Positions 9,105 to 18,169 of a DNA stretch of 64,000 bases are shown piece by piece. The position numbers and the translations under genes were made by a program. Source of the DNA: Ignavibacteria bacterium (GTDB lineage: Bacteria > Bacteroidota > Ignavibacteria > OLB7). Under the pieces are notes generated by a model that saw nothing but the letters and a program-made list of their open reading frames with translations, had not been told where the DNA came from and searched no databases. The first letter of the stretch is position 1. Every line of letters begins with the position of its first letter. The stretch covers positions 186,001 to 250,000 of the forward strand of contig JACKAE010000001.1 of assembly GCA_020635205.1 (NCBI GenBank), in the 5' to 3' direction.

Positions 9105-10416
9105 GTGGTTCGGCGATTGGCTTGCCCTCTGGATGATTCTCGTTGCACTTGCCCTAATCTTCTCCGGCTATCCTGTTGCCTTCTCGCTCGGCGGCACAGC
9201 ACTTCTCTTCGCCTTCCTCGGAGTTGAATTCGGCTACTTCGACTGGTCCTATATGATGGCGATGTCTGAGCGGACATTCGGGATTATGTCAAACGGCATT
9301 CTCTTAGCGATTCCTCTCTTCATTTTTATGGGGACGATGCTGGAGCGATCTCGACTTGCCGAAGATCTCTTGCAAACTGTTGGCCTTCTCTTCGGCCCGG
9401 TTCGTGGTGGACTTGCTATTGCTGTTATCGTTGTGGGTGCTCTCCTTGCTGCGGCAACTGGAATTGTTGGGGCTTCAGTGGTTGCAATGGGGATGATCTC
9501 TCTCCCAGTAATGCTCCGCAACGGCTACTCGAAGGAACTCTCCAGCGGCGTGATCGCCGCAAGTGGAACGCTCGGACAGATTATCCCCCCGAGCATTGTC
9601 TTAATTGTTCTCGCCGATCAAATCGGAGTCTCGGTTGGCGATCTCTTCAGGGGAGCACTCATTCCCGGAATTATGCTCGCCTTCCTCTATATCCTCTACG
9701 TCGGTGGGGTTGCAATCTTCCAACCAAAGAAAGTTCCAGCCCTTCCGAAAGATGTTCGAGATGCCAATCGAGAAGGTCTTGGGCGTCGTGTTCTGTTCGT
9801 AATGATGCCCCCTCTCTTCCTGATCTTGATTGTCTTGGGGAGCATCTTTACTGGCGTTGCTACCCCTACAGAGGCTGGTGCCCTCGGTGCTCTCGGAGCA
9901 ATGCTTCTGGCCTTGGCAAATCGTCGTCTGAAATTCAAGACAGTTCGGGAGACAACGTACGAGACCGGTAAGCTGACGACGATGGTGATCTTTCTGCTCA
10001 TCGGAGCCACCACCTTTACTCTTGTCTTCCGTGGACTTTACGGCGACATCTGGATCGAAGAACACCTAACGAATCTACCGGGAGGAGAAGTTGGGTTGCT
10101 CATCATCGCAAACCTCGTGGTCTTCGTTCTCGGTTTCTTCATCGACTTCTTCGAGATTGCCTTTATCGTGATTCCTCTTCTTGCTCCGGCAGCAGCCGCT
10201 CTCGGGATTGATCTCGTCTGGTTCGGCGTGATGCTGAGCATGAACTTGCAGGCTTCTTTCCTGACACCCCCATTCGGATTCTCTCTCTTCTACCTGCGAG
10301 GCGTGGCTCCACCGGAAGTGAAGACATCTGCTATTTATCGCGGAGCAATTCCCTTCATCCTGATTCAGTTAATCGCCCTCATTCTCCTGATTCTTTTTCC
10401 CGGAATGGTATTGTGA
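9097..10416 (+). CDS. TRAP transporter large permease (DctM type)
   Basis: The 439-residue protein is a DctM-family permease with about 12 hydrophobic segments. Signature stretches include SGYPVAFSLGGTALLFA, IPLFIFMGTMLERSRLAEDLL, AATGIVGASVVAMGMISLPVML, ASGTLGQIIPPSIVLIVLADQ, ATPTEAGALGALGA and LNLQASFLTPPFGFSLFYLRGVAPP-like residues near the end. It forms the ion-coupled translocation pore with DctQ. Its ATG lies within the last codons of the dctQ gene. Length is normal for the family. Confidence 0.92.
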   Translation: MVEWFGDWLALWMILVALALIFSGYPVAFSLGGTALLFAFLGVEFGYFDWSYMMAMSERTFGIMSNGILLAIPLFIFMGTMLERSRLAEDLLQTVGLLFGPVRGGLAIAVIVVGALLAAATGIVGASVVAMGMISLPVMLRNGYSKELSSGVIAASGTLGQIIPPSIVLIVLADQIGVSVGDLFRGALIPGIMLAFLYILYVGGVAIFQPKKVPALPKDVRDANREGLGRRVLFVMMPPLFLILIVLGSIFTGVATPTEAGALGALGAMLLALANRRLKFKTVRETTYETGKLTTMVIFLLIGATTFTLVFRGLYGDIWIEEHLTNLPGGEVGLLIIANLVVFVLGFFIDFFEIAFIVIPLLAPAAAALGIDLVWFGVMLSMNLQASFLTPPFGFSLFYLRGVAPPEVKTSAIYRGAIPFILIQLIALILLILFPGMVL

Positions 10417-10528
10417 TCCGTGTTGTTCATAGCAACCTACCTAACTATAATTCTTTTATGACTTGTCCGTGAAAGTGTAGTTGTGCAGAGATAGAGAGGG
10501 TCGAGAACTTTTTACAGAGAATCTAACG

Positions 10529-11071
10529 ATGAATTCAGAGCACTATCCACTCAAGAACGGAGATGATCTCCACATCCGCCAAGCTGAGCCGGAAGATGCT
10601 GCCTCAGTTATCAACTACATTGAGGCAATCAGTGGAGAGAGTGATTTCTTGAGTATGGGACCGGGCGAGTTTGAGGTTTCGGTTGAAGAAGAGGTGAATA
10701 TCCTTCGTAGGTTCCGCGATGCGGAGAATCAACTATTTATTCTGGGATTAGTAGGAGATCAGATCGTCGCCTCTCTCAGCTTCTCCTCCCGAAACCGTCC
10801 CCGACTTCAACACACCGGCAGTTTTGGTATGTCTGTCCGAAAAGATTATTGGGGATTCGGGATTGGGGGATTGATGCTGGACACCCTTCTCAGTTGGGCG
10901 CGAGAGACTGGTATCATTACGAAGATCAACCTCCACGTTCGTCCCGATAACGATCGCGCACTTCAACTCTACCTGAGTCGAGGCTTTGCCGTGGAAGGAC
11001 GACTCTCCCGAACCATGTGTATTAACGGAGCCTACCATGACTCATTGATGATGGGGTTGAAGATCGATTGA
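10529..11071 (+). CDS. GNAT family N-acetyltransferase
   Basis: This 180-residue acetyl-CoA-dependent acyltransferase has the GNAT core: LHIRQAEPEDA at the start, an acidic helix region, and SFGMSVRKDYWGFGIGGLMLDTLL, where the R/Q-x-x-G-x-G/A pyrophosphate loop is present as DYWGFGIG. It ends with INLHVRPDNDRALQLYLSRGF, the usual motif B. It is RimJ/RimL-like, so protein N-termini or small amines are possible substrates; I cannot choose. ATG 10529 is preferred over an in-frame TTG at 10481 because the protein then begins just before the first core strand. Confidence 0.82.
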   Translation: MNSEHYPLKNGDDLHIRQAEPEDAASVINYIEAISGESDFLSMGPGEFEVSVEEEVNILRRFRDAENQLFILGLVGDQIVASLSFSSRNRPRLQHTGSFGMSVRKDYWGFGIGGLMLDTLLSWARETGIITKINLHVRPDNDRALQLYLSRGFAVEGRLSRTMCINGAYHDSLMMGLKID

Positions 11072-11164
11072 GGTGAGAGGTTGGGAATCGAAGTCAGAAA
11101 GAAGGTTTTCTCTCTTCTTCACGTTCCCTTCTTGTCCTTCCTCACTTTTTTTCGTATGATTGCA

Positions 11165-11372
11165 AGGTCTTCGATTCGGAATTGCGAATAGGCGGAGACA
11201 TTGTACACATGAAAAGATATTCCTTCATATCGTTGAATCGACTTACGGGCCTACTTCTACAGAAGCTGAGGCTTCCCGCGTTGCGTCCGTAATGTCCGGT
11301 CTATCGATAAGCAGGGCATAGATAGTAAAGAATCGAACGTGGAGCCTCGGGGATATAACCCGAGGTTTTTTC
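11165..11372 (+). ncRNA. Candidate structured RNA between GNAT gene and leuS
   Basis: This 208-bp non-coding stretch contains consecutive hairpins. ATTCG 11174-11178 pairs with CGAAT 11185-11189. GATAT 11216-11220 pairs with ATATC 11227-11231. TTACGG 11243-11248 pairs with CCGTAA 11287-11292 and encloses a GAAGC/GCTTC hairpin (11262-11275). It ends in an intrinsic terminator. This layout fits a free small RNA or a leuS leader. I could not match it to 6S RNA, SRP RNA, tmRNA or RNase P RNA. The call rests on visible pairings only. Confidence 0.3.
11345..11370 (+). terminator. Intrinsic terminator upstream of leuS
   Basis: A 7-bp perfect stem, CCTCGGG (11345-11351) with CCCGAGG (11359-11365), is followed directly by six T residues. 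It would end transcription of the candidate RNA or the GNAT gene about 65 bp before leuS. Confidence 0.75.
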
Positions 11373-11436
11373 GTTTAGAAGAATGCAGATAAATACTTGA
11401 ACTCATAACTGACATCTCAATTCTCACAACTGGTTT

Positions 11437-14025
11437 ATGGCATATCCATTCTCAGAGATCGAACCGAAGTGGCGACGCTTCTGGTTAGAGAACAAAACGT
11501 TTGCGACAGATACGTCGCGCACCGACAAGCCGAAGTATTACGTTCTCTCGATGTATCCTTATCCATCTGGACAAGGACTCCACATCGGACACCCAGAAAG
11601 CTATACGGCGGTTGATATTCTCGCTCGCTACAAGCGGCACAGAGGATTTGAGGTGCTAAACCCAATGGGGTGGGATGCCTTCGGCTTGCCGGCAGAACAG
11701 TATGCGATGAAAAACAATGTTCACCCAAGTGTCACTACAAAGGCGAACATCGACAACTTCCGCAGACAGCTTCAAGCAATTGGGTTCAGTATCGATTGGG
11801 ATCGCGAAGTGGATACAACCGATCCCGGTTACTACAAGTGGACGCAGTGGATATTTCTGCAGATCTACAACGCTTGGTTCGATTCACGTGTCGCTAAAGG
11901 TCGCCACATCAACGAACTGATTGCGGAGTTGGAGGAGAAGGGGAGTGCAGATCTGCCGAAGCCCGATCACTACAACGGTCCTGAGTGGGAGTTCGATGCC
12001 GAGGGGTGGAAGAACCTGTTGCCTATAGAACAACAGAATTTCTTAGCAAACTTTCGTCTGGTCTACGAAGATGAGATTCCGGTGAATTGGTGTGGGGAGT
12101 TGGGGACAGTGTTGGCAAACGAAGAGGTAGATGAGTGGGTAGAGAAAGGCTTCACCGTTGAGCGTCGCCCAACCCGACAGTGGATGATGCGGATCACAGC
12201 TTACGCTGACCGTTTGCAAGCTGGACATGCGAACATTAACTGGCCGGTCTCAACTACCGATATGCAGGCAAATTGGATTGGCAAATCGTATGGGGCAGAG
12301 ATTACGTTCCAGACAGAGTCGGGTGAGGAACTCCGCATCTTCACAACGCGACCCGATACAATCTTCGGAGCAACGTTCATGACGATTGCGCCAGAGCATC
12401 CGTTGGCAGCAACTCTCACAAGTGAGGAACAGCGGGAAGTAGTTGAAGCATATCGGAAGGAGGCTTCGCTGAAGAGTGAGTTGGACAGACAGACCGGCGA
12501 TGAAAAGACCGGCGTCTTCACCGGAAGCTACGCTATCAACCCTGCAAATGGTGAGCGAATTCCAATCTGGATTGCCGACTACGTTCTGGCATCCTATGGA
12601 ACCGGGGCAATCATGGCCGTGCCGGGACAAGATGAGCGGGATTGGGAGTTCGCCGAGAAGTTCAATCTGCCAATTGTGCGTACCGTGCTGCCACCAGATG
12701 GTTTCGACGAAGGGAAGCCATATATCGGTGATGGCCCTGCTATCAACAGCAACTTCCTGAACGGCTTGAACATTGCCGAGGCGAAAGAGAAGATGATTAC
12801 TTGGGTGGAAGAGAAGGGGATTGGGGAGGCGAAGGTAAACTACAAGTTGCGTGACTGGCTCTTCAGTCGCCAGCGATATTGGGGTGAGCCGATTCCGTTG
12901 GTACGGTATGAGGGGGGGATTATCGAGCCAGTTGATGAGAGCGAGCTGCCGTTGACGTTGCCTGAGTTAAAGGAGTTCAAGCCATCTGGCTCTACTGAAT
13001 CTCCTCTGGCGTTGACTGGAGACTGGTTGAACGTAGAACACCCTACGTTCGGTGCTGGACGCCGCGAGACCAACACGATGCCGCAGTGGGCTGGTTCATG
13101 TTGGTACTACATTCGCTATTTGGATCCAGAGAATGGTGAGCAGATGATAGCTCCAGAGGTTGAGGAGCGTTGGCTCCCTGTTGACTTCTACATCGGTGGG
13201 TCGGAGCATACCGTCACCCACTTGCTCTACAGTCGTTTCTGGCATCAGGTGCTGCACGACTTAGGTCACTTGAAGAGTGAAGAGCCGTTTACTCGGCTGC
13301 TCCATCAAGGGATGATCTTAGGGGAGAACTCGCAGAAGATGTCGAAGTCGCGGGGGAATGTGATTAACCCAGATGACGTGATAGCCGAGTCAGGTGCTGA
13401 TGCGCTCCGTACGTTTGAAATGTTTATGGGGCCGCTGGAAATGGATAAGCCCTGGTCGTCGAATGGTATCGAGGGGATCCGTCGCTTCCTGAACCGTGCG
13501 TGGGGAATGATTGTGGGGGATGAGAGGCGTGAGACCATCGTCGAGGATCGCCCGATGACGCCGGATGAGGAGCGCATTTTGCACGGGACAATCCGAAAGG
13601 TAACCGAAGATATTGAGGGAATACGTTTCAACACGGCAATCTCTGCGCTGATGGTCTTCGTCAACGAATTCCTGAACCTTGAGACAAAGCCGAAGGTTGC
13701 AATGGAATCGTTTGCGGTGTTGATCTCTCCATTTGCTCCACACTTTGCCGAAGAAGTTTGGCAGAGACTTGGGGGCGAGGAGACAATTGCGAACGCTACG
13801 TGGCCGGAGTATGATCCAGAGAAGATCAAGGTGGATGAAGTTGAGATTGTGCTGCAGGTGAACAGTAAGATCAAAGATCGCATCACTGTTCCTGCCGGAG
13901 CCTCAGCAGAAGAGCTGGAGAAGATCGCGCTGGAGAATGAACTGGTGAAGGGATTGATTGAAGGGAAGACCGTTCGCAAAATTGTGGCAGTGCCAGATAA
14001 ACTGGTGAATGTGATTGCGGGGTAG
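11437..14025 (+). CDS. leuS: Leucyl-tRNA synthetase
   Basis: This 862-residue class I synthetase attaches leucine to tRNA(Leu). The HIGH motif is HIGHPESYTAVDILARYKR near residue 48, and the following NPMGWDAFGLPAEQYAMK segment is diagnostic. The editing (CP1) domain includes RIFTTRPDTIFGATFM and GTGAIMAVPGQDERD. The KMSKSRGNVINPDD loop and the anticodon-binding helical domain are intact. A short insert at about residues 150-190 follows the WFDSRVAKGR segment, as in other Bacteroidota-like LeuRS. It is preceded by a terminator, so it probably has its own promoter in the gap after 11372. Confidence 0.97.
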   Translation: MAYPFSEIEPKWRRFWLENKTFATDTSRTDKPKYYVLSMYPYPSGQGLHIGHPESYTAVDILARYKRHRGFEVLNPMGWDAFGLPAEQYAMKNNVHPSVTTKANIDNFRRQLQAIGFSIDWDREVDTTDPGYYKWTQWIFLQIYNAWFDSRVAKGRHINELIAELEEKGSADLPKPDHYNGPEWEFDAEGWKNLLPIEQQNFLANFRLVYEDEIPVNWCGELGTVLANEEVDEWVEKGFTVERRPTRQWMMRITAYADRLQAGHANINWPVSTTDMQANWIGKSYGAEITFQTESGEELRIFTTRPDTIFGATFMTIAPEHPLAATLTSEEQREVVEAYRKEASLKSELDRQTGDEKTGVFTGSYAINPANGERIPIWIADYVLASYGTGAIMAVPGQDERDWEFAEKFNLPIVRTVLPPDGFDEGKPYIGDGPAINSNFLNGLNIAEAKEKMITWVEEKGIGEAKVNYKLRDWLFSRQRYWGEPIPLVRYEGGIIEPVDESELPLTLPELKEFKPSGSTESPLALTGDWLNVEHPTFGAGRRETNTMPQWAGSCWYYIRYLDPENGEQMIAPEVEERWLPVDFYIGGSEHTVTHLLYSRFWHQVLHDLGHLKSEEPFTRLLHQGMILGENSQKMSKSRGNVINPDDVIAESGADALRTFEMFMGPLEMDKPWSSNGIEGIRRFLNRAWGMIVGDERRETIVEDRPMTPDEERILHGTIRKVTEDIEGIRFNTAISALMVFVNEFLNLETKPKVAMESFAVLISPFAPHFAEEVWQRLGGEETIANATWPEYDPEKIKVDEVEIVLQVNSKIKDRITVPAGASAEELEKIALENELVKGLIEGKTVRKIVAVPDKLVNVIAG

Positions 14026-14060
14026 ACCTCTTTCAGAGTGTGGAGAAGAAGGGTATAGGG

Positions 14061-14100
14061 ACAACTGGGAAGAAAGAGAATTCTCTTTCTTCCCGGTTGT
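14061..14100. terminator. Bidirectional terminator
   Basis: A near-perfect 18-bp stem (ACAACTGGGAAGAAAGAG paired with CTCTTTCTTCCCGGTTGT, one G-T mismatch) sits between the convergent leuS and the minus-strand gene at 14119. Confidence 0.7.
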
Positions 14101-14118
14101 GTTACTCAGATATGAGTT

Positions 14119-14772
14119 CTACCTAAACTGGTGGACGTAGCCTATCTGTGCAAGTGGAAAGGGGTTGAAGAAGTCTCCTGTCCCTATACTCAGACCAAAC
14201 AATCCTTGCAGGTTGTGCCAGTTCACGATATAGCCTCCAGCCAAATACCACCAATATTTATACTCAGGAAAATTCCCAACCCCTTCATAGTACTGTGTCC
14301 CCAGCACATCAAACATACCTGCGCCGAAGAAGAGGCTCTGCTCGAACGGATAAGAGTCGTCAACTTGCCGGACAACATCAAGTTCAATGCCGTTCATCAC
14401 ACCTATGGCAAGTCCTGAAAGGCGAAGTCCCCACTCCCGGGTGAAGTTCCCAGCCACGACAAGGTTGAAGCCGGAGGGAGTGCCAACTGTTCCACCTAAC
14501 GAAAAATATGCTCCATCGGAATAGGGAGCGGGAGGGAGTGGCTCAGTTGTGTACTCGATACTTCGGAGCGATGTGCGAGGGACAGTCAGCTCAATGCCGC
14601 TCTTCAGTTTGAAGAGGATAGTGTCGATTCCCTCTCGCACAATCGTTCCCCTGAACTCCTCACCGGTCATCGTAATGATGCGAGTTTCCTGTCCGAAGCA
14701 GAGAACCGATAGGGTGGCAAGAAAGATTAAAGAGAATGTCAGCAGAGGGTAAGTGGATGGTCTACGGTGCAT
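14119..14772 (-). CDS. Secreted or outer-membrane hypothetical protein
   Basis: The 217-residue protein has a signal peptide ending near LCFGQE. Residues 30-70 form a short beta-rich module (ITMTGEEFRGTIVREGIDTILFKLKSG) like those found in envelope proteins that read as stress-response SH3-like barrels. The rest consists of glycine- and aromatic-rich strands ending in QIGYVHQFR, an outer-membrane beta-barrel-like C-terminus with a terminal aromatic. No named family is recognised. It is monocistronic by layout, convergent with leuS. Confidence 0.65.
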   Translation of the reverse strand: MHRRPSTYPLLTFSLIFLATLSVLCFGQETRIITMTGEEFRGTIVREGIDTILFKLKSGIELTVPRTSLRSIEYTTEPLPPAPYSDGAYFSLGGTVGTPSGFNLVVAGNFTREWGLRLSGLAIGVMNGIELDVVRQVDDSYPFEQSLFFGAGMFDVLGTQYYEGVGNFPEYKYWWYLAGGYIVNWHNLQGLFGLSIGTGDFFNPFPLAQIGYVHQFR

Positions 14773-15102
14773 AGTAATCTCTCAGTTGTTGAATGATGCT
14801 TGATGCGTGAAAGACCGCATCCGGAGCGAAACGATGTGAAGGGTAATGTTGTCTCCGGAGTTGAGTGTGTAGGAGGAGTGACAGTGGAACGCAAAAGTGG
14901 TTACCCCTTCTTTCCCATTGTTGGAAGTCTTTGCTGCCGAAGGATTGCAGATCAAAGTAAGAGGGGAGGGAGGGAATTGTTACAGCACTTGATTTCACAT
15001 CTCCACCGTTGTACTTTTAGGGGTGTGTTTGGCCAAACATCTACCGGCGGCAACCGAAAAGCCGATAACAGAGTAGGTACTACAACTTAACCTTCAACCT
15101 CC
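14773..15102. other. Intergenic region between divergent genes
   Basis: This 330-bp region separates two divergent secreted-protein genes, so it should hold both promoters. The only distinct element I see is a 14-bp perfect palindrome at 15026-15039. No other coding signal is convincing. Confidence 0.5.
15026..15039. promoter_or_regulatory. 14-bp perfect palindrome, possible operator
   Basis: TGTTTGGCCAAACA is a perfect 14-bp inverted repeat that ends 63 bp before the start of the cysteine-rich secreted protein gene. Length and position suit a dimeric repressor or activator; the cognate factor is unknown. Confidence 0.4.
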
Positions 15103-15546
15103 ATGAAACCTTTCAAGTTTCTTCTCGCATTCGTGGGCGTATGTTGCATTACAAGTGCGGCTTCAGCCCAGTGTCCTTGGACGCTCTGCAGTGAGATCGA
15201 CTGTTTCCTTCAGTTTGAACTCTTTGTTGAGTGTCCTCCCAATCCTCCGGTCTCAGTCAGTCCAATCACGACAACTCCTCCGGGATGTTGGGGTGTTCCA
15301 GGGTTTACTACCTTTAATTCTACTTCGTGTGGACCGCTGTCTCCTCCGTGCGACTACGTCGTGCAGTTAAACGGTAGATTCTATGCAGATGGGGATATTA
15401 TCTGCTGCGATCCTGCGTCAAGACCGGAAGATTGCATTTCATGTATGTGTGCGTACGTTCGGATTGATCCCACGACTAACACGGTTTGTCTTGAGGCGGC
15501 CAAGAGTGGAACTACAGCCTCGGGAGCAGTTTGGAATTGTCCGTAG
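15103..15546 (+). CDS. Small secreted cysteine-rich protein
   Basis: The 147-residue protein has a clear signal peptide (cleavage after SAASA). The mature part of about 125 residues contains 14 cysteines, including CPWTLC near the new N-terminus, a CC pair, and CISCMC. That density suggests multiple disulfides or metal binding in the envelope or outside the cell. There is no T9SS sorting domain. I do not recognise a family. A strong terminator follows at 15599. Confidence 0.7.
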   Translation: MKPFKFLLAFVGVCCITSAASAQCPWTLCSEIDCFLQFELFVECPPNPPVSVSPITTTPPGCWGVPGFTTFNSTSCGPLSPPCDYVVQLNGRFYADGDIICCDPASRPEDCISCMCAYVRIDPTTNTVCLEAAKSGTTASGAVWNCP

Positions 15547-15598
15547 AGGAATAACAGTACACGTGCACCGACAGTCTGTGTCGGTCTGCTGATCTGCC

Positions 15599-15632
15599 GA
15601 ACCGTCCGAAAGTCTGATCTTTCGGACGGTTC
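15599..15632 (+). terminator. Intrinsic terminator after cysteine-rich protein gene
   Basis: A perfect 14-bp stem (GAACCGTCCGAAAG at 15599-15612 with CTTTCGGACGGTTC at 15619-15632) has a 6-nt loop. The trailing T tract is weak (TCTGT). A second small hairpin (ACCGAC/GTCGGT) precedes it. Confidence 0.6.
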
Positions 15633-15778
15633 TCTGTATAGATCTCTTGCTACCCGGATGCCTTCTCCATACCAGTAGGAGTGTCCGGCTTGTGACATAC
15701 ACCACAAGAGTGCATCTTCTATATCTATAGTATTTCGTGTCGATCACGTTTTCTTATCGTTGACAGCAATCAAGTCAG

Positions 15779-17398
15779 ATGATCCGAATGTTGATGTCTA
15801 CTCAGTGGAACAGATGTTTTCTCTCGATGTTCTCCTTTCTGGTTCTCTCCTCTGCTCTTTCTGCTCAGGAGTGGGAACTGACAGATTCTCTCCGCTACAG
15901 GCGATTTGTGCACACCGCTACCAGGCTTGCCGATGGGCGAGTACTGGTTGTGGGAGGTTCGTGTATGTCGGGAGAAGCGGAAGATCCGAACAACTATAAC
16001 CCTCCGTCCGAGATCTACGATCCCGTGACAGAAACCTGGTCGGAAGCTCCACCACTGAGTACTCCACGGTGGGGGCATACGGCAGTCCTCCTTGAAGATG
16101 GTCGGGTGTTGATTGCCGGAGGTTCGTATCCAGCCGGAACGATGTGCGAGATCTATAATCCGCAGTCAAACACCTTTGAAAAGACTGGTGCACTTAATGT
16201 GGATCGGATGTGGGCTTCGGCAGTCAGATTGCAGGATGGCCGGGTCTTCATACATGGTGGAAGCCCTGTGCACGGTTATGGTGGAGACGAACAAGGGCTT
16301 CGGCGTCAGCCTGAGATTTATGATCCGGTTACTGGTAAGTGGTCATGGTCGACACCGTGCGATACCGGAAGCCCACTCTACACTCCAATGACTCTGCTGC
16401 CTGATGGTCGCGTCCTGACAATAGTGAATTCCTGGTGGTTTGAGCAAAGATCTGGGGTGCACCAATCATTCTACAGTACGATTGCCCGAATCTTCGATCC
16501 AGTTTCCGAGACCTGGTCCGATGGAGGCTGGGAGGGACCGCCGATTCACTGGAGTACTCTATCAAATCTGGCAGACAGCAGTGTGGTGATTGCCGGAGGA
16601 GTGCACGGCAGTTCGCACCTACACTACCAGTATGTTGCCGCACGATATGATCCGAAAGCAAATACCTGGGGACGAATTGACTCACAGCTCTTTTGTGCCG
16701 GTAAAGGTGGTGAACAACTTCTCAGGAACACCCTGATCACACAGCACGTAGTCCGCTCGGTAAGTATTACGACGTTAACTGATGGTACTCTGCTCCTCGT
16801 TTCATCTTTCAATGACTTTGATGACAAGTATCGGATTGGCGTCCAGACTTATGACCATCGTACCGGAGAGTGGAACCAGGTAGACACAATGCACGACAAG
16901 CGGTGGTTTGGTACAACTACTCTCCTTGAGGATGGGCGAGTGCTGGTGGTGGGTGGAGATAACAGACATGCGATTCAGGAAGGAAGTCCCCACTCGCGGG
17001 AGCGGTGCGAGTTGTTCAACCCCGGCAGAAGGATAATCGCCGCAAGGCCGGAGTGGAAGGTTGACTCGTTGCAGGGGACGATTGTCAGAGATGAATTCCG
17101 ACTCGATGTCCCTGCTGAACGGGAAGTGTACGATTCAATCGCCCGACTTTACCAGAATGTTCCCAACCCGTTCAACCCGGTGACGACGATTGACTTTGAT
17201 CTCTACGCGGGTGAACAGGTCTCTCTGGTTGTCTATGACATCGAGGGGAGAGAGATCGATCGCTTGGTTGACGATTACTATCAGCCGGGTCGATACCGCA
17301 TGCTGTTTGATGCCAGTGGTCTCCCTTCGGGTATCTACATCTACCGTCTCGTTGCGGGGAAATTCTCGACGACAAAAAAGATGGTTCTCAGAAAATAG
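15779..17398 (+). CDS. Kelch-repeat beta-propeller protein secreted by T9SS
   Basis: The 539-residue protein has a signal peptide ending near SALSAQ. Kelch-type repeats follow, each with a variant of DGRVLVVGG and EIYDP...TWS; GRVLVVGG, GRVLIAGG, GRVFIHGG and a late GRVLVVGG are visible. From about residue 460 a T9SS type A sorting domain begins with YQNVPNPFNPVTTIDFDL and ends LPSGIYIYRL...TTKKMVLRK. It resembles the propeller of galactose oxidase-like proteins, but I see no convincing copper-radical site. It is predicted to be cell-surface or extracellular. Confidence 0.85.
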   Translation: MIRMLMSTQWNRCFLSMFSFLVLSSALSAQEWELTDSLRYRRFVHTATRLADGRVLVVGGSCMSGEAEDPNNYNPPSEIYDPVTETWSEAPPLSTPRWGHTAVLLEDGRVLIAGGSYPAGTMCEIYNPQSNTFEKTGALNVDRMWASAVRLQDGRVFIHGGSPVHGYGGDEQGLRRQPEIYDPVTGKWSWSTPCDTGSPLYTPMTLLPDGRVLTIVNSWWFEQRSGVHQSFYSTIARIFDPVSETWSDGGWEGPPIHWSTLSNLADSSVVIAGGVHGSSHLHYQYVAARYDPKANTWGRIDSQLFCAGKGGEQLLRNTLITQHVVRSVSITTLTDGTLLLVSSFNDFDDKYRIGVQTYDHRTGEWNQVDTMHDKRWFGTTTLLEDGRVLVVGGDNRHAIQEGSPHSRERCELFNPGRRIIAARPEWKVDSLQGTIVRDEFRLDVPAEREVYDSIARLYQNVPNPFNPVTTIDFDLYAGEQVSLVVYDIEGREIDRLVDDYYQPGRYRMLFDASGLPSGIYIYRLVAGKFSTTKKMVLRK

Positions 17399-17401
17399 AA
17401 A

Positions 17402-17434
17402 CAGCCTGCCCGGATCAACGTTTCGGGCAGGCTG
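17402..17434. terminator. Bidirectional terminator
   Basis: A perfect 11-bp stem (CAGCCTGCCCG at 17402-17412 with CGGGCAGGCTG at 17424-17434) lies between the convergent kelch and cytochrome genes. Confidence 0.75.
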
Positions 17435-17455
17435 TTCAAGATCTGGATCTCTCGG

Positions 17456-18169
17456 TTACGCTCCTTCAGTTTTTGCACTATCTCCTCCTTCCGCCGGTGC
17501 ATCAGTTGCTGGTGCATCTCCACCCGGGGTTGCTCCCGGAGGAGGGCCTGCAAGCTGCGCTTCGGGCACCACGTTTGATACTGGCTTCAGCGACTTCAGG
17601 TAGGCAAAGATTGCCTTCAGGTCTTCATCTGCCAGGTTACGATAACCCTCCCAAGGCATCGGCGGCATCAACGGGCGTGCTCCCCCCGTCTTCAGACCTT
17701 CCTTGATCGTCTTCAGGAACTGCTCTTCTGTCCAGCTTCCGATTCCAGTTTCGTCCGGTGTCAGGTTCGAGGCGTACGTGGTACCCCACGGACCAACGTA
17801 GGCCGTGAAGTGCATGTTTGCCAGAATCCATTTCCCTGGACCCATGCCGACGAGATCCGGGTCGTGGGCAGGAAGTGGCTCGCTTGCCGGGTGTCCCGAC
17901 ATGGTTCGTTCCGGATCGGGTACTGGGCCATGTTCGCCCATAACTTTTGGTGTGTGGCAATCCTGGCAGCCAAGAACAGTTACCAGATACTCGCCCCGCT
18001 TTACCATATCCCCTTCCGGGCCTGAAATCCCTTTCTGTTCCGTGGTTGTCCCACTCTTTCCATCGGTCATTTCTCCTCCTTGGTCGCTGTCGGAACAACC
18101 GACGAAAACCAGCAGAAGAAACATGGGAAGGATGGTTCCGATTGCAACCTCTTGCATCCAATTCCTCAT
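17456..18169 (-). CDS. Lipoprotein cytochrome c, single heme
   Basis: The 237-residue protein starts with a lipoprotein signal (hydrophobic LLLVFVGC, lipid Cys at 25). One heme-binding CQDCH motif lies at residues 68-72, and methionines in the MPPMPW segment could be the distal ligand. A low-complexity alanine/glycine/proline tail follows residue 205. It probably carries electrons in the periplasm; its partner is not visible. The ATG at 18169 is chosen because an AAGGAGG ribosome-binding site precedes it at ideal spacing. The reading frame stays open for about 450 bp upstream, but that part looks non-coding and overlaps the next gene. Confidence 0.85.
   Translation of the reverse strand: MRNWMQEVAIGTILPMFLLLVFVGCSDSDQGGEMTDGKSGTTTEQKGISGPEGDMVKRGEYLVTVLGCQDCHTPKVMGEHGPVPDPERTMSGHPASEPLPAHDPDLVGMGPGKWILANMHFTAYVGPWGTTYASNLTPDETGIGSWTEEQFLKTIKEGLKTGGARPLMPPMPWEGYRNLADEDLKAIFAYLKSLKPVSNVVPEAQLAGPPPGATPGGDAPATDAPAEGGDSAKTEGA

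Noticed and set aside
11165..11372. Known RNA families (6S, SRP, tmRNA, RNase P) for the leuS-upstream element
   Set aside because: None of their conserved sequences are present; it is left as unassigned.
13305..13979. 224-codon antisense frame inside leuS
   Set aside because: It is serine- and isoleucine-rich in the manner of antisense to a real gene, and leuS is unquestionably coding here.
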